A DNA stretch of 64,000 nucleotides from NCBI GenBank assembly GCA_030280995.1, contig JASXTE010000001.1, forward strand, positions 29,978,606 through 30,042,605, written 5' to 3'. Source of the DNA: Hemileia vastatrix. Lineage: Eukaryota; Basidiomycota; Pucciniomycetes; Pucciniales; Zaghouaniaceae. Shown here piece by piece: positions 1 through 11,430 of the stretch. The position numbers and the translations under genes are program-made. The first letter of the stretch is position 1, and each line of letters opens with the position of its first letter. The notes below the pieces were generated by a model. The model had not been told where the DNA came from, did not search any database, and worked only from the letters and a program-made list of their open reading frames with translations.

Positions 1-1
1 T

Positions 2-2917
2 CCTCCTACTCTTAAGAAAAAACCATATCCTGCTTCTCCATCAAAAAGAAAAGATATTGAAGATAATATTGCAACATTATTAAAAATGAATATCATTGAG
101 AAAGTAGATGTCACCCCCAAATATTGTTTCATCTCCCCAGTCTTGATTTCTTATGAAAAAGATAAGGCTAGATTATGTGGAGATTACAGAGCTTTGAACA
201 CTTATACTGTTGATGATATCTATCATTTACCCAGAATTAATTCAATACATGCTACCTTCCAAGGTACAAAATTTATTAGTTGTCTGGATGGTAATAAAGG
301 TTATCATCAAGTTACAGTTGAGAAAAATTCTCAAAACTTTTTGCTTATTGCTACTCATATGGGAATATATAAGTATGTTAGGATGCCATTTGGCCCTAAA
401 AATTCTCCTTCAGTTTTCTAAAAAGTCATGGATAACACTTTCCATCAAGAAATAATTGAAGGATGGCTCATGGTTTATATTGATGACATCATTGTTTTTT
501 CTAAAACTTTTGATGAACATATGATTCACTTGAATAGAGTTTTCCAAAAAATGGATGAAATCAATATGACCCTATCCTTAAAAAAGTGTAAATTTGGTTT
601 TCAATCTTTGAAAGTCCTTGGCCATGTTGTGTCAGGCTTACAAATTTGTGTAGACCAAAACAAAGTTGCTGCCATTCAAAATGTGAAAGCACCAACTTCT
701 GTAAGGGAAATCCAAAGTTTTTTGAGAATGTGTGGCTATTATAGACAATATATTAAAAATTATCAGGTCATAGCCTTGCCTCTTACAAAACTGACCAGAA
801 AAGATGTTGCCTTTCTCTGGAATAATGACCGTCAAAAAGCTTTTGATACATTAAAAAGTTGCTTAATGACAGCCCCTATATTGGCTCTTCCAGATTTTAA
901 CAAGCCATTTGTCCTGTATACAGATGCTAGCTTTATTGGTCTGGGTGCTGCCCTTCACCAGAAACAAATTATTAATGATAAATCCTCAGAGGTTGTAATT
1001 TGTTATATTTCAAGAACCATAAGAAATAGTGAATTGAAATATGGTGCCACTCATTTGGAGTGCTTAGCAGTTGTTTGGGCTCTTGAGAAGCTTCATTACT
1101 ATCTATATGACCAAAAATTTGAATTGGTAACTGACTGTAGTGCTGTGAAGTCCCTCTTAAACCTGAAGACACCTAACAGACATATGTTCAGGTGGCAACT
1201 TGCTGTTCAAGAATACAGAGGACGGATGAAAATTATCCATAGAGCTGGAAATGTTCACTCCAATGTTAATATGCTCTCCAGATTGCCTCTGCCAAATAAT
1301 GACTCAAATCCTGCTTATGTACCTGAAGATGATACTTTTCATATCCATGGTATATTTGTAGTGGATATGGAAGAAGAGTTATTGCAATTAATACTGGATT
1401 CATATGAGAAGGATTCTGATTTAAATAAATTGGTTACTATCTTAAATGATCCTAAGAATGCTTCAATTCAAGCATTAATAAAAACTCTTCCTGCAAAGTA
1501 TCAAAATGCTTTGAGTAAAGGAAAGTTTTCTATTGAAGATGGTTATATAAATTATAGAAGAAAGCTTACTAATGTAATTTTAATTCCTCCTTCTATGAAA
1601 GAAACTATCCTCAAACTTTGTCATGATGAAATATTAGCTGGTCATTTTGATCTTGAAAAAACATTGATTAGAATCAAAAACACTGCATGGTGGGCTAATA
1701 TGTCTAAAGACACAAAATTATATGTTGAATCTTGTGATTCCTGCCAAAAATCTAAAAGGTTGACAGGTAAGAGAGCAGGGTTATTACAACATATTGAAGC
1801 ACCTAATGCTCCCTGGCAAATCATTAATATGGATTTTGTCACTGGTCTTCCTGTTGCAGGTAAAGACAGCTTTAACTCTTGTTGGGTAATAGTGGATAGA
1901 TTCACAAAAATGTGCAAATTTATTCCAACCCACAAAGATGTATCCACCAAAGAATTGGCTTTCTTATGGTGGTCTTACATGCTTAATATTATTGGTTTTC
2001 CAAAAGCCATTATCTCTGATAGGGATCCTAAATTTACTTCTGAACTTTGGACCTCTTTGATGGATATTTGTGGCTGTGAGTTAAAATTGTCTACAGCTCA
2101 CCATCCTCAGACTGATGGTCTAGCTGAGAGAATGATTCAAACTCTGGAAGATATGATTAGAAGGTATTGTGCCTTTGGTTTAGAATATAAAGACAATGAC
2201 AGATTTACTCATGATTGGGTCACTCTATTGCCTGGTCTTGAATTTGCATATAATAGCACTGTTAATTTTGTCACTGAGAAAAAGCCTTTTGAGCTTTGGT
2301 TATGTTATGTCCCACATACTCCTGCTCAGATTCTCAATAGTAAATTTCCTAAGTTGGAACTACACCCTGGTGTAAAATCTTTTATGCAAATGCAACAGCT
2401 ATGCAGAAAACATGCTCAGAGTTGTATTGATAAAGCATTTGAATATGAAAAGAAAAGATGGGATAAATCCCATAAAGAATACACATTTAACAAGGGTGAT
2501 GAAGTGTTGATCTCTACTGTCCATTTCAATTTACAAGGTAACCACAAATTAAAAGATCCTTTTGTAGGCCCATTTGCTGTTAAAAGAATGGTTGGTGATA
2601 ATGCAGTGGAAGTTGTATTGTATTCTCCATATGATAGGAAAAATCCTGTTTTTCCAATTTCTTTGCTTAAGCCTTATACTTCCAACAGTGACTTATTTCC
2701 CAAAAGAAAGGGAAGACCTAAGAAAAACCCTCAGGAAGTCACAGAAACAGCAGAAATTGATAAAATTCTCAATGATAGAATTATCACTTCTGAAAGAGGT
2801 ATTGAATATTTATTGAGATATAAGAACAAATCATCTGAGCATGATGCATGGATACCTGGCAAAGAGATTTCAAATCTGCCTACTATGTTGAAAAAATACA
2901 AAAAGAAAAAATCTTAG
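2..2917 (+). pseudogene. pol: Gypsy pol: RT, RNase H, integrase, chromodomain (one nonsense codon)
   Basis: This is the pol polyprotein that copies element RNA and integrates the cDNA. Reading from base 2 shows the RT, with catalytic YIDD near 477-488, RNase H (YTDAS near 915-930), an integrase zinc region with HDEILAGHFD and CDSC, and the DDE core (MDFVTGLP, SDRDPKF, then the glutamate in GLAERMIQ). The C-terminus has GPFAV followed by a chromodomain-like stretch ending in a lysine-rich tail. The frame is open except for TAA at 419-421, where element C has Gln in VFQKVMDN. A Cys replaces Gly in WLCYVP. The 5' end is cut by the window. With the stop, this copy cannot make full pol without readthrough. 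Confidence 0.93.
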
Positions 2918-2942
2918 CATTTTTTTTTATTGTTTTTTTTTT

Positions 2943-2954
2943 AGAGTAAGGGAG
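2943..2954 (+). promoter_or_regulatory. Polypurine tract before 3' LTR of element A
   Basis: A purine-rich run (AGAGTAAGGGAG) directly abuts the TGTCAG start of the LTR. This is where plus-strand cDNA priming is expected in LTR retrotransposons. The same tract, reverse complemented, follows the LTR ends at 21345 and 59958. Confidence 0.75.
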
Positions 2955-4077
2955 TGTCAGCCAGGCTATTCCAGGAGCCCAGTAAATGATATGTTAACTT
3001 ATAGGACCTGAAAGAGGGCGTAAGAATTGTATTTAATGTATATAAATTAATATTTTATTGCATAATAAAATTATATAAGTATCTTATTACATATAAGTGT
3101 TATATTAATTTTATTGTTTATATAAATTTTTTATACATTTAAATTAAACATAATATATTTTATATTCTACAAATAATGGCACATTTTTATGTATTTAATA
3201 ATTATATATTTATATTTAATTAATTAAAAACATATATTATAATTATAAGTGTAAAATTGACTTATAATTTAATTAAATTAATTAATTATATTTATATATT
3301 AAATAACATTTTTTATATAGTATTAAACAATAAATAATGACGCTTCTTTTGACCCTTAATTGTGTCAGGAAAAAACTAATTAATACTAAATTGAAATTAA
3401 TTACATATTTTGTTGCGTCAAAATATTTTTTGTTTCACTTAAAAATCCTTAAATCAGACTGTACCATCTGTTTTGAATTATTTTTCTCATAGTTCCTATG
3501 TTCCAGGCTTGTTTAGTTATTCACTATCTTTACTTACTGATTTGGGAATTAATTGTGGGAAAATTGGATTCTTAATTGGGGTTTTTAATTAATTGTTTCA
3601 TATTTTTCTCTACATTGTTATGTTTCACTTATTCTTTTATATTCTTGTTTCATCCTATTATAATTCTTGTATTTACAAATATAGTGGCGCTTCAGAGGAC
3701 CCATTGCCTATAAAAGGGCCTTGGATAATCCCCTGTAGCCTCATCACTTACTATACACTCAACAAATTTAATATACTTTTACATTACGTTTATATTCTTT
3801 TTATTAGTAATAAAATTCTAATTAAAATTCTATATAACAATTTAAAGGTTTCTTTAAGTCTGATAGTAATCACAGTGTCTGCCACACATAGCCCTTACAT
3901 TAGAATAATATTATTATTTAATAAGAACCTCATTTTGTGTCATCTCTCAAGTTACTCGTCGTTGCTTTCCTTTAAATAAACTAAATAAAATTTTATATTT
4001 TATTTCTTTAATTTTTCTCCTTGTCTTCCTCCATTTTTTTCCCTTTTCCTTACCTTCTTCTAGACGATTGACCGACA
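2955..4077 (+). repeat. 3' LTR of element A
   Basis: The 1123 bp LTR starts TGTCAGCCAGG and ends TGACCGACA, giving the usual TG...CA ends. It aligns along its whole length with the LTRs at 18989, 20207, 28230 and 29300. A TATAAAA at 3709-3715, inside GCCTATAAAAGGGCC, is conserved in all of them and is the likely core promoter in a 5' copy. Confidence 0.92.
3709..3715 (+). promoter_or_regulatory. LTR TATA box
   Basis: TATAAAA sits about two thirds into the LTR and is preserved in the LTRs at 20017-20023, 28601-28607 (minus) and 30063-30069, with a matching box near 59435 (minus) in element F. Conservation in otherwise AT-drifting sequence supports a promoter role; the transcription start is not determined. 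Confidence 0.6.
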
Positions 4078-4203
4078 GAAAACCTGGAGGCGCTTTTTTC
4101 AATTCTTCAAAAAAAAGATTATTAATTGTTCTAATACATATTTGTAAATTTTTTATGGCTGTTGCATTTCCCCCTTTCACCCCTTGTTTTTGTCCTCATT
4201 ACC

Positions 4204-4381
4204 CCACCTTGGCACTCTTTATCTCACCCCTACCCATCCTTCTCCCTCTCTTTACCTTGGCCCACCACCCCTCACCTTGTTGATTAACAATTTGATAAGT
4301 TAACAAACCAGGAGAGGGGGCAGGCAAGGGTAAAGAGAGGGAGAAGGTGGGGTAGAGGTGAGATAAATAATGCAGAGGTGG
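4204..4381. repeat. C-rich/G-rich foldback with AT core
   Basis: The left arm (4204-4280) is pyrimidine-rich and the right arm (4308-4381) is close to its reverse complement; GTAAAGAGAGGGAGAAGG is shared. The loop contains TAACAATTTGATAAGTTAA, 19 bases also found exactly in the core of the foldback at 15090-15640. It could form a long cruciform. Homology of the core says the two foldbacks are the same component of the transposon. Confidence 0.85.
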
Positions 4382-4456
4382 TGCTATAGAGAAGGGTTTA
4401 AAAAAATGACTTCCCTGGAGAGATGAGATGAGAAAAAAATCCTCATGAAATTATTA

Positions 4457-4654
4457 GGGGGTATCAAAGCTAGAAATTAGTAATTATTCAAAAGGTATTT
4501 CACAACACAAAAAAAAAGCCACAAACTTGACATTAATTCTTAGTAAAAAGGTGTTTTGATAGCACAATATGGAATATTTTAAAAAATAATCTTAGTTGAC
4601 TTAGTGGAAAAAAGAGGTATTTTGAAATGGAAGATTTATTAATTTGATACCCCC
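4457..4654. mobile_element. MITE, GGGGGTATCAAAG termini (copy a)
   Basis: This 198 bp element has inverted ends (GGGGGTATCAAA...TTTGATACCCCC) flanked by TA on both sides (4455-4456 and 4655-4656). The interior (AAAGGTATTTCACAACAC, then a GTGTTTT block) matches, inverted, the MITEs at 36777 and 36992. It has no coding capacity. The outer bases equal those of the large transposon at 12876, suggesting mobilisation by its transposase. Confidence 0.8.
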
Positions 4655-5149
4655 TATTTGAGGGATGAGAGAGGAGATCAGGAAACAGATATGAGTAATG
4701 AAAGAAAAAAAGAATAACTGAAAAATCATGCAATTTCTTATTGAGTTGATGAAGGAAAACAAAGAGAGTTGAAAAAAAGAGAATTTAACAGCAAATTCAA
4801 AATCAAGTCAAAATGCAAAAAAAACCATTCCAAGTGAATTAAACACACAAATTGATTATTTGGAGATTATTAAAAAATTTAAAATATTTGTGTTGAAAAA
4901 TTTTGGAGTGTTATTTGCATAATGATGGAGTGTATCCCAGAGGAAATAAGTTTTGTGAATCAAGGTGGGGGAGAGCTGGTAACATTCATAGTTGATGCAA
5001 GTTGCTACCTAGTAGAGAGGTGCTTCATTGTTGTTGGTTGGAGTTTTAAGTGATGAGGGAAGCTTAAATTTGACACCAAATGAGTAGGGGGGTGAGTAGA
5101 TAGAAAATAATACTAAGTTTTTGACACCAAAATTAGGTGGCCTAATTTG

Positions 5150-5403
5150 AAGAGTGAAATAAGGATGGAATCTGCAGTTATATGTAATGTGACTTACTTA
5201 CAAATCAATCATGGAATTGATGAGTTTGGGATCAGAAATTTGGAATGGAAATTGAGTTATAAGAGGCAGGATAATGCATTATTATGCACTCCTTTCCATT
5301 AGCCCAAGGTCTAGTAGATAAGAATCTTCCACATTTAATAATTTCTGATCCAGGGAAAAAAATCCTTATCCCTAACTGTTGATCCCTCAATGTTAATAAC
5401 CCC
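5150..5403 (-). repeat. Remnant of transposon 5' end and transposase lead region
   Basis: The minus strand from 5403 parallels 12876-13040. Shared blocks include TGCATTATCCTGCCTCTTAT and CTGATCCCAAACTCA. Similarity fades after about 250 bases and the reading frame is lost. The bases from 4655 to 5150 show no recognisable coding content and are probably decayed interior of the same copy. Confidence 0.6.
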
Positions 5404-5844
5404 TATTTTCAAAAAACACAGAAAATTATTGTTCTATTTCATTCTTACCTGCCAATAATTTAATACAATATTGAGGTAAAGTGGCCTACCAAAAGTCTCT
5501 TCACACAAGGGGAAAAAAATGGCAACTAGATGTCTGATTAAGTTTACATACTTAATTGAATCAATATAGTATATGGACATTACCTGACATCTAGTTTCAA
5601 CTTTTTTACCCTTTGGGAACAGCATTTTTATGCATTTTGCATTTTTTGTACTGAAAGTTCCTTCCATATCCATTCTGTTAATATTCTAATGACAACTATT
5701 CACCAATAATCATCCTTTTTAGTCTTCATGACTTTTATTTCTACTCCATATCTTTATCCCAGCTTCATTCATCAAACCTAAACTATTGTATTTAATGGAA
5801 ACACTGTTATATTTTTATGATAGTGAGAGGCAATAATTGAACAG

Positions 5845-6115
5845 CCACAGGGACCAACTCAATCTGGGTGAAAATGGAAATAGCAGAGGATTGGGGAATA
5901 ACTCTACCCAATAAAATTGTGAGGAGGGACTAATTCTACCCAACTTGATAATTTAGTGGGGAAAAACTCAACCCAAATTTGATTAAGAGGTGCAGAAGAA
6001 CTCTACTCAGCTTGGTAATGTGGCAGGGAAAAACTCAACACAGCTTGATTAGAAGGCAGGGAAAAGCTTTATCTGGCTTAGTTATGAGATGGGGAGTCAC
6101 TCAAACCAACTTTTA
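5845..6115. repeat. Degenerate tandem repeat, about 40-48 bp unit
   Basis: About six or seven imperfect units built on GGGAAAAACTCAACCCA followed by a CTTGATTA-like block repeat head to tail. Copies differ by substitutions and small indels. No open frame runs through it. No other feature is seen between 5404 and 6383. Confidence 0.6.
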
Positions 6116-6383
6116 ATATATGACTAAAACTGAGTAAGTGTATAAGTAACAAATGAATGAAAGATATTAATAAAAGTTATAGTCAATATCAAAGGTTAAT
6201 GAAAGCAATAATAATGTGAACCAAAAGAGCCAATAATTCTGACAGACACTTCTAAAGTATTCAATACATGCAACTAAGCTTTTTTTACCTTAATCACACT
6301 CTTCCAAGCCATATCCTACCTCATATCTGTTAACTCAATATGTGCAAACTTGACATGTCTCCACTCAACATCTCAATTGAAAA

Positions 6384-6738
6384 CAGGGTGAAAAATCCCT
6401 GAACTAGATGTCTAGTTTAGTTTTTGATTGTAGAGTAAAAATCTGGGTCTTATTTGTGGAGTGACCCTGTTTGACCCCACCTCATTTTTTGCTTTTCTGA
6501 CATTGGCATCTCCTTGGCTCATATCCTCTCATCTTCATGGATTCATCCGGAAATTCTATTTGTATCTCCTCTCCTCTTCTCTTAAAAGCATATCCACATC
6601 ACACCACCTTAATCCTCTCTAAAAATAAAAAACAGGTGGGCTCAAAAATTGACATTAAATGGTTTGTCACAAAAATGTGCCTAGGAATGGAAGAGGGTCA
6701 CAAAACTAAACTAGAAATCTAGTTCACAATTTTTCCTG
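6384..6738. mobile_element. MITE, GAACTAGATGTCTAG termini (copy 1)
   Basis: This 355 bp element has inverted ends: GAACTAGATGTCTAGTTTAG near the left edge and its reverse complement with one mismatch near the right edge, inside an outer CAGG-plus-A-run motif. The interior block TTTGTGGAGTGACCCTGTTT also occurs in the copy at 8067-8513. No transposase is encoded. No convincing target duplication was seen. Confidence 0.65.
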
Positions 6739-6799
6739 CATCATATAATTAAATATCAACAAGTAAAAAAGAAACACAAACATTCAAAGGAGAGTTAAA

Positions 6800-7132
6800 A
6801 TGGACACAAGAAAGAGAAAGCAAAAGAATAGAAATAATAAAAAAGTAACAGATAAAAAAGAAAAAGTAATAGGATGGCATTGGAAAGCTAAATATAATTA
6901 TTGCATGATGAGAGTAGGTATGAAAAGAAGAAATAAGAATAATATAATGGGTGATTTAATAAAAGATGTATCATTAAATAAGAGGAAAATTATATTTGTA
7001 TTCAGCTTAGAGAAAAGGAATAAATGGAAAAAAATAGGATTAGAAAAGCTAGTATCAAAAAGAACTAAAAGGCCTGGAGTGTATGTGGGAACAACAGAAA
7101 GTAGAATTGATAAGTTATTTGAAATTCTGTAA
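6800..7132 (+). CDS. Unrecognised lysine/arginine-rich ORF, 110 aa
   Basis: An ATG-started frame encodes a very basic protein (many KK, KR and RNK clusters) with one less biased patch, IGWHWKAKYNYCMMRVGMKR, and a C-terminal GVYVGTTESRIDKLFEIL. I do not recognise the family. It lies directly after a MITE in gene-poor DNA and may be a fragment of a mobile-element gene or a chance frame in A-rich sequence. Confidence 0.2.
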   Translation: MDTRKRKQKNRNNKKVTDKKEKVIGWHWKAKYNYCMMRVGMKRRNKNNIMGDLIKDVSLNKRKIIFVFSLEKRNKWKKIGLEKLVSKRTKRPGVYVGTTESRIDKLFEIL

Positions 7133-8066
7133 AATAAAAGAATACTGTATCATACACATTTCAAATAAAGGGAATATAATTACTGAGGGATTTGAAAGAA
7201 TATATTTTCAGTCTTATAAGTTGTAATCAAATTATATATAATATTATTAAAACAGCAATTTGATATTAAATATTTATTAAATTAAAATCTTTTAATAATC
7301 TCTATCTATAATCACTTATATTTCTACCCTAAATCATTTTTTGGGTCATCTTTTCTTTTAAAGAGTAAGTTTGAATGAGATTTTATTATTCCCTTGACAT
7401 GATTGGGAAATTTTTGAGCCATGGAACTATGGGGAAAATCAACACAAAAAATTGATTATCTTTTTAAATAATTTTTTTTAACTTTTGAATTTGAGAAGTC
7501 ATTCTGTGATATCTGGGCTATATTTAGGTAATTCTTTCACCTATCTGGAAAATTTTTAAGGTGTAACTAACAAAATTTTTTTTTTCTTTATTTCAATTCA
7601 GTTATTTTGTATTTTTCTTATGTTAGATTGATTAGAACCATGCTTTCGCACAAGAATTAAAAATTAAATCTTTTCCTGAGAATTATTGTTTGAGGTACAT
7701 TAAAAAAGACCATTTACAGAAATTTGGTATGGCACTTTACTTTTATACCCCCTGTAATATTATATTAAAGCTCTAGAATGCTGAGTAATATTATATGGAT
7801 TTTAATTTCATTAAAAATTAGGGATTTGAACCTTAAAATTTGTTATTTTAGAAAAATTGGTTGCAAAAAATTGGAAAGAGAGGGTAAGACATAGTAAGGT
7901 TCAAAAAGAAATGATTAAAAAATATTTATTTTTGGGGAAAAATTGTCAGACTGTTGTACTACTTTGTTAAGTTAATAGGGGGCCTCAAAAGTTAGCATAT
8001 ACACTTTTAAAAATGATCACAAATTTAGTACCAAGTAAGTCATTTTTATTTGAGGTGCATTTCAAA
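7133..8066. other. Gene-free AT-rich interval
   Basis: I see no open frame of protein-like composition, no inverted ends and no clear tandem array. A short GGGGGCCTCAAAAGTTAGC near 7979 resembles a degraded GGGGGTATCAAAG terminus but has no partner. Confidence 0.5.
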
Positions 8067-8513
8067 GGGGGAAAAAGTCCTGAAAGAGATTTATAGTTCA
8101 GTTTTTGGTTTCAGGGTATGATTCTGGGTCTGATTTGTGGAGTGACCCTGTTTAACCCCATCTTAGTTTTTTCTTTTCCAAAATCTGCATTTCCTTGGCT
8201 CATGTCCTCTCATCTACATGGATTAATAAAAAATTTGATGAATTTCTTTTGTTAATTTTTTCATTCTTTTTTTAACCACTCATACTCTTCACCCACTTTG
8301 TAAACTTTTTTACCTCCCCCTACACCTCTTGCACCTCTTCTTCTCTTCTATCATAATCTTCCCTAACCCACATCACAGTAATTCTCTCATAAATGTAAAA
8401 AATAAGGTGAGCTCAGAAAAGTGAAATTCAATGGGTTGTCAAAAAAATGCACCTATGAATAGAACAGGATCTTAAAACTGAACTAGACATCCAGTTTGCC
8501 ATTTTTTCCCCTG
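8067..8513. mobile_element. MITE, GAACTAGATGTCTAG family (copy 2)
   Basis: This second, more diverged copy is 447 bp. The left end carries TTTATAGTTCAGTTTTTGG and the right end AAAACTGAACTAGACATCC, which are inverted relative to each other and match the copy at 6384. The interior TTTGTGGAGTGACCCTGTTT and CCTTGGCTCATGTCCTCTCA blocks align. It is longer than copy 1 because of a T- and C-rich insert around 8235-8370. Confidence 0.6.
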
Positions 8514-8975
8514 TGCCTGCCCAAGAAAGGGGTACTTAAATGGTGCCATTGTACTCTATCAATCCCTTTTTTTGATACCTCTATTCCATTCAAACACTCC
8601 ATCCACTTATCATGATTAGTCAGCACCTATCACACACCTGCTCATATCTTAGCACAAGAGTAGGGAATTTTTGGATTCATGTTTGAGACCACTAACCCCA
8701 AGCCTTCCATTTATCATGGCATCTTGGAGTAGATTTTTTATTCTGAAGTCCATCAGGTGTGCATGCTATGAGTTTCTCCACCAAATATTCACTAAAAAAT
8801 AATAATAGCTTAAAAAAATGTCAATTTATATGACCAAAAATTTTTTTGATCATTTTTTTTTGAGAATATAGCTATGATTCACCCTCTCTTAAAAATGATG
8901 CTAGTCTCATTTTTCTAAAATCACTAGTTTTGAAATTCAAAGTCTCAATTTTTAATGAAATTTAATTTCATGAAT
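8514..8975. other. Gene-free interval
   Basis: No coding frame, repeat or motif was found. The sequence is AT-rich with a few homopolymer runs. Confidence 0.5.
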
Positions 8976-9203
8976 CACCACACAATATGTGGGGTGGACT
9001 ATCTAGCAAGTCTGAAACCTTGGACCCAAACTAACTACAGCCTGAACACACATTGAGCTATTGAAAAAGGAAACCTACAATAAGTGATGAAAACCACTCA
9101 GAAGAACATTTTTAGGTGGATGTTGAAGTAGATTTCAGTCTGAGTTTGATCTGACTTCAGGTTGACGACTTGCTAGCAAGTCCACCCCCTATATTGTGTA
9201 GTG
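8976..9203 (-). mobile_element. Palindrome-ended CACTA-like MITE (copy 1)
   Basis: This 228 bp element has ends CACCACACAATATG and, inverted, CACTACACAATATAG, flanked by the 3-base direct repeat AAT (8973-8975, 9204-9206). Next to each end is a GGACTTGCTAGCAAGTCC-type palindrome, intact at the right end and mutated (GGACTATCTAGCAAGTC) at the left. It is the reverse orientation of the copy at 19167. A CACTA start and a 3-base duplication fit the CACTA (EnSpm) group, but no transposase is present to confirm this. Confidence 0.8.
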
Positions 9204-10929
9204 AATATAACCTCAATAATTTATATTTTTGCTATAATATTATAGTTCTAGAGATCTGCATTAATCATATTAAAAGGTTTCAGGTGAATTGAATGAAGAT
9301 TTTGAAGTAAACTAAATGTTTTAGAAGGAACTGAAAATTGTTCTCTAGAAGTAAAACTATAGATAGTCCAGTATGAATTTTAAATTGTCCATTTACCCTG
9401 CCAGAAAGTTAACAAGAAATTAAAAGAATTGAAGCACACCAAAAATAGGACAATAAATTATTAAAATATATGATTTAAACATTTTGGGACCCTTTAAGGT
9501 AGACTTTCCCAAAAAATAAAACTTTATTCACTACACTTTATAAATAAAAATCCCAATATGAAGATGACTTTTTCAAGGTTAATAATCAAATTATTTATTA
9601 TAATAATAAAAATATATGGAAAGTAAACAACTTATCAGTACCAAAATTAGAAATCACATATTTTTGCAGTCTTTATATAGCCTGGAAGCTCTCTAAGGCT
9701 CTATATAAACAACTTACAAGTAATTAAATAAAAATAAACAAGTAAAATTAAGGGTTCTTAAACATGGCAAAGAAGCTATTAGAAAATTACATTTTCTCAA
9801 TCAAAAAAATACCAATGAAGCTTCAATTATGAGGCTTTTTACTTCTGAGAGGACTTCTTCTGATGAATTAAAATGACAAGGATTACTTTTTTTATGAATA
9901 AAATGAATTTAATGTCTTTCAACCTTTGATATGTTTGAGACACCCTATTAAATGGCTACTAAAAGTAAATTATGAGACAATCTTTCACCATTCTAAACCA
10001 ATGAATAAAAACTTATTACATTAAAGTAATACAATGAGTTATTTTAATATTAAAAATGATAAAATATAATAAATTAGATCTAGAATTTTCAAAACTAAAT
10101 AAATTAATTTTAGAATTTATAAATAGCTTCAAACATTAGTAAAACATATAATTATTAGGGGGTCTGAAACATTACCAAATACACCACATAAACACACCAA
10201 AAAAGTACCAAATCTTTCATCCAAGAATGAAATGCACTTTCCCTGGAAAGGTATAATTTAGCAGTGTATTTCTACTATAACATATCTTTATTTGGGTCAA
10301 AAATGTAATCAAAATGCTTCCCTTATTCATAATGATTAGTCAACACTAAATACATAGATTTCAAAACTAAGTACAAAAACTCCAATAATTAGATTTATTC
10401 ACCTATTCCTTAAGGGATTATTAATATGAGTAAGATATGTAGATTTAAAGCACTAAATTAATCCCTTAATAACACAGTTACCCTTAATCTTCATCACTTT
10501 TTGTTCTGGTTGCAATGAATTTCACCAGTATCCCAGTTTCATTTGATTTGGTTCAGCTCCCAGCCTTGAAATTGCATAACATTTCTATGTTTCTGTCTCA
10601 CTATAATATCTCATCTTCTCTTAATCACTCACATGAATCAATAATTGTTGGTTCCCATACTTCTAACTCAACAGCTCTCAAAGTAAGTCACTTTTTCAAT
10701 TTTTTTCCTTAATTGCTGAGTAAAGTGTCTTTTTTTTACTCTTTTTTTCATAATATATTTTGATCTAATTTCTAATTGAAATATTCTTTTATTTTCCTAT
10801 TTCACTTTTTTTCCTGTTATTTCTTGGTCCTCAATCATTTTTATCTATGCTTTATTGTATTTTTGATGTTTTTTGTTTATTTCTAGGCTTTTTCTCTTTT
10901 GAATCTTTTTTTTCTTAATTTCATTTGAA
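9204..10929. other. Gene-poor AT-rich interval
   Basis: Mostly AT-rich sequence without recognisable genes. A short frame at 10515-10682 (MNFTSIPVSFDLVQLPALKL) ends at CAAAGTAAGT, which looks like a splice donor, so it could be a lone first exon. No following exon was found and I do not treat it as a gene. Confidence 0.4.
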
Positions 10930-11430
10930 GCATTTATAAAAAATTTGGAAAATATTTCATTTTCTGAAAATTTTCTAGATTTTTTTAGGTTTTTTTGGGC
11001 ACCTTTTTCCCTTTTTTCCAAAACAACTTCAAAAGAATTCAGAAAAAATCTGAAAACATTTTCCAAGTCTTTTCCAGCTGTTTTTATGTTTTTTGAAATA
11101 ATTTTTGGCATTTTTCTCAAAGTCATCTCATAATCACTTAAAAACAATTTGGAAAAATTTCTAAGTAGTTTCAAACTGTTTTTAGGTGTTTGAGGCTACT
11201 TTTTGGGTATTATTTGTGGGACTTTTGGAGGATTTTTAAAAAGTATATGGGCACTTTTATGGAAACTTTATGGCACTTTTTCAAAGGCTTCTCAGAAATT
11301 ATTTGAGACTGACTTTAGATACTTTTTAAGCACTCACTTGGGATGAATTAAGGCACATTTGGGATAGTTTAGTGTAATTGTTCAGCACTTTTTGGGAATC
11401 TTTCTTCCAAGTGCTTTGCAGAAAGCTTGG
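10930..11430. repeat. T-rich degenerate repeat array
   Basis: A long series of TTTTTGG- and GCACTTTT-centred imperfect units of about 20-30 bases is pyrimidine-biased on the plus strand. It leaves accidental open frames on both strands. A similar array of opposite polarity lies at 12310-12643. Confidence 0.5.

Larger units (their letters stand above)
1..4077 (+). mobile_element. Ty3/Gypsy chromovirus element A (3' part)
   Basis: The window opens inside a plus-strand Ty3/Gypsy element. Its pol fills 2-2917, a purine-rich tract (2943-2954) follows, and a complete 3' LTR runs 2955-4077. The 5' LTR, gag and protease lie outside the window. Protein and LTR are very close to those of element C (20207-29292), so A is a recent member of that family. 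The base after the LTR lies in a fragment of the Harbinger-like transposon (copy 4), so A probably inserted into it; the left target-site copy cannot be checked here. Confidence 0.93.
4078..5403 (-). mobile_element. Harbinger-like/Tet transposon copy 4 (5' end only)
   Basis: This is a reversed, truncated copy of the transposon at 12876. Read on the minus strand from 5403, the terminus AGGGGTTATTAACATTG, then TTAGGGAT, ATTTTTTTCCC and GCATTATCCTGCCTCTTAT, align with the same motifs after 12876. A foldback at 4204-4381 matches the foldback between transposase and Tet genes in copy 1. The element is cut on the left by the LTR of element A and is interrupted by a MITE at 4457-4654. A TA flanks the terminus at 5404-5405. 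No transposase reading frame is left. Confidence 0.6.

Noticed and set aside
5434..5673. Minus-strand frame of 79 codons
   Set aside because: AT-rich composition, no motif, no splice context and no second copy.
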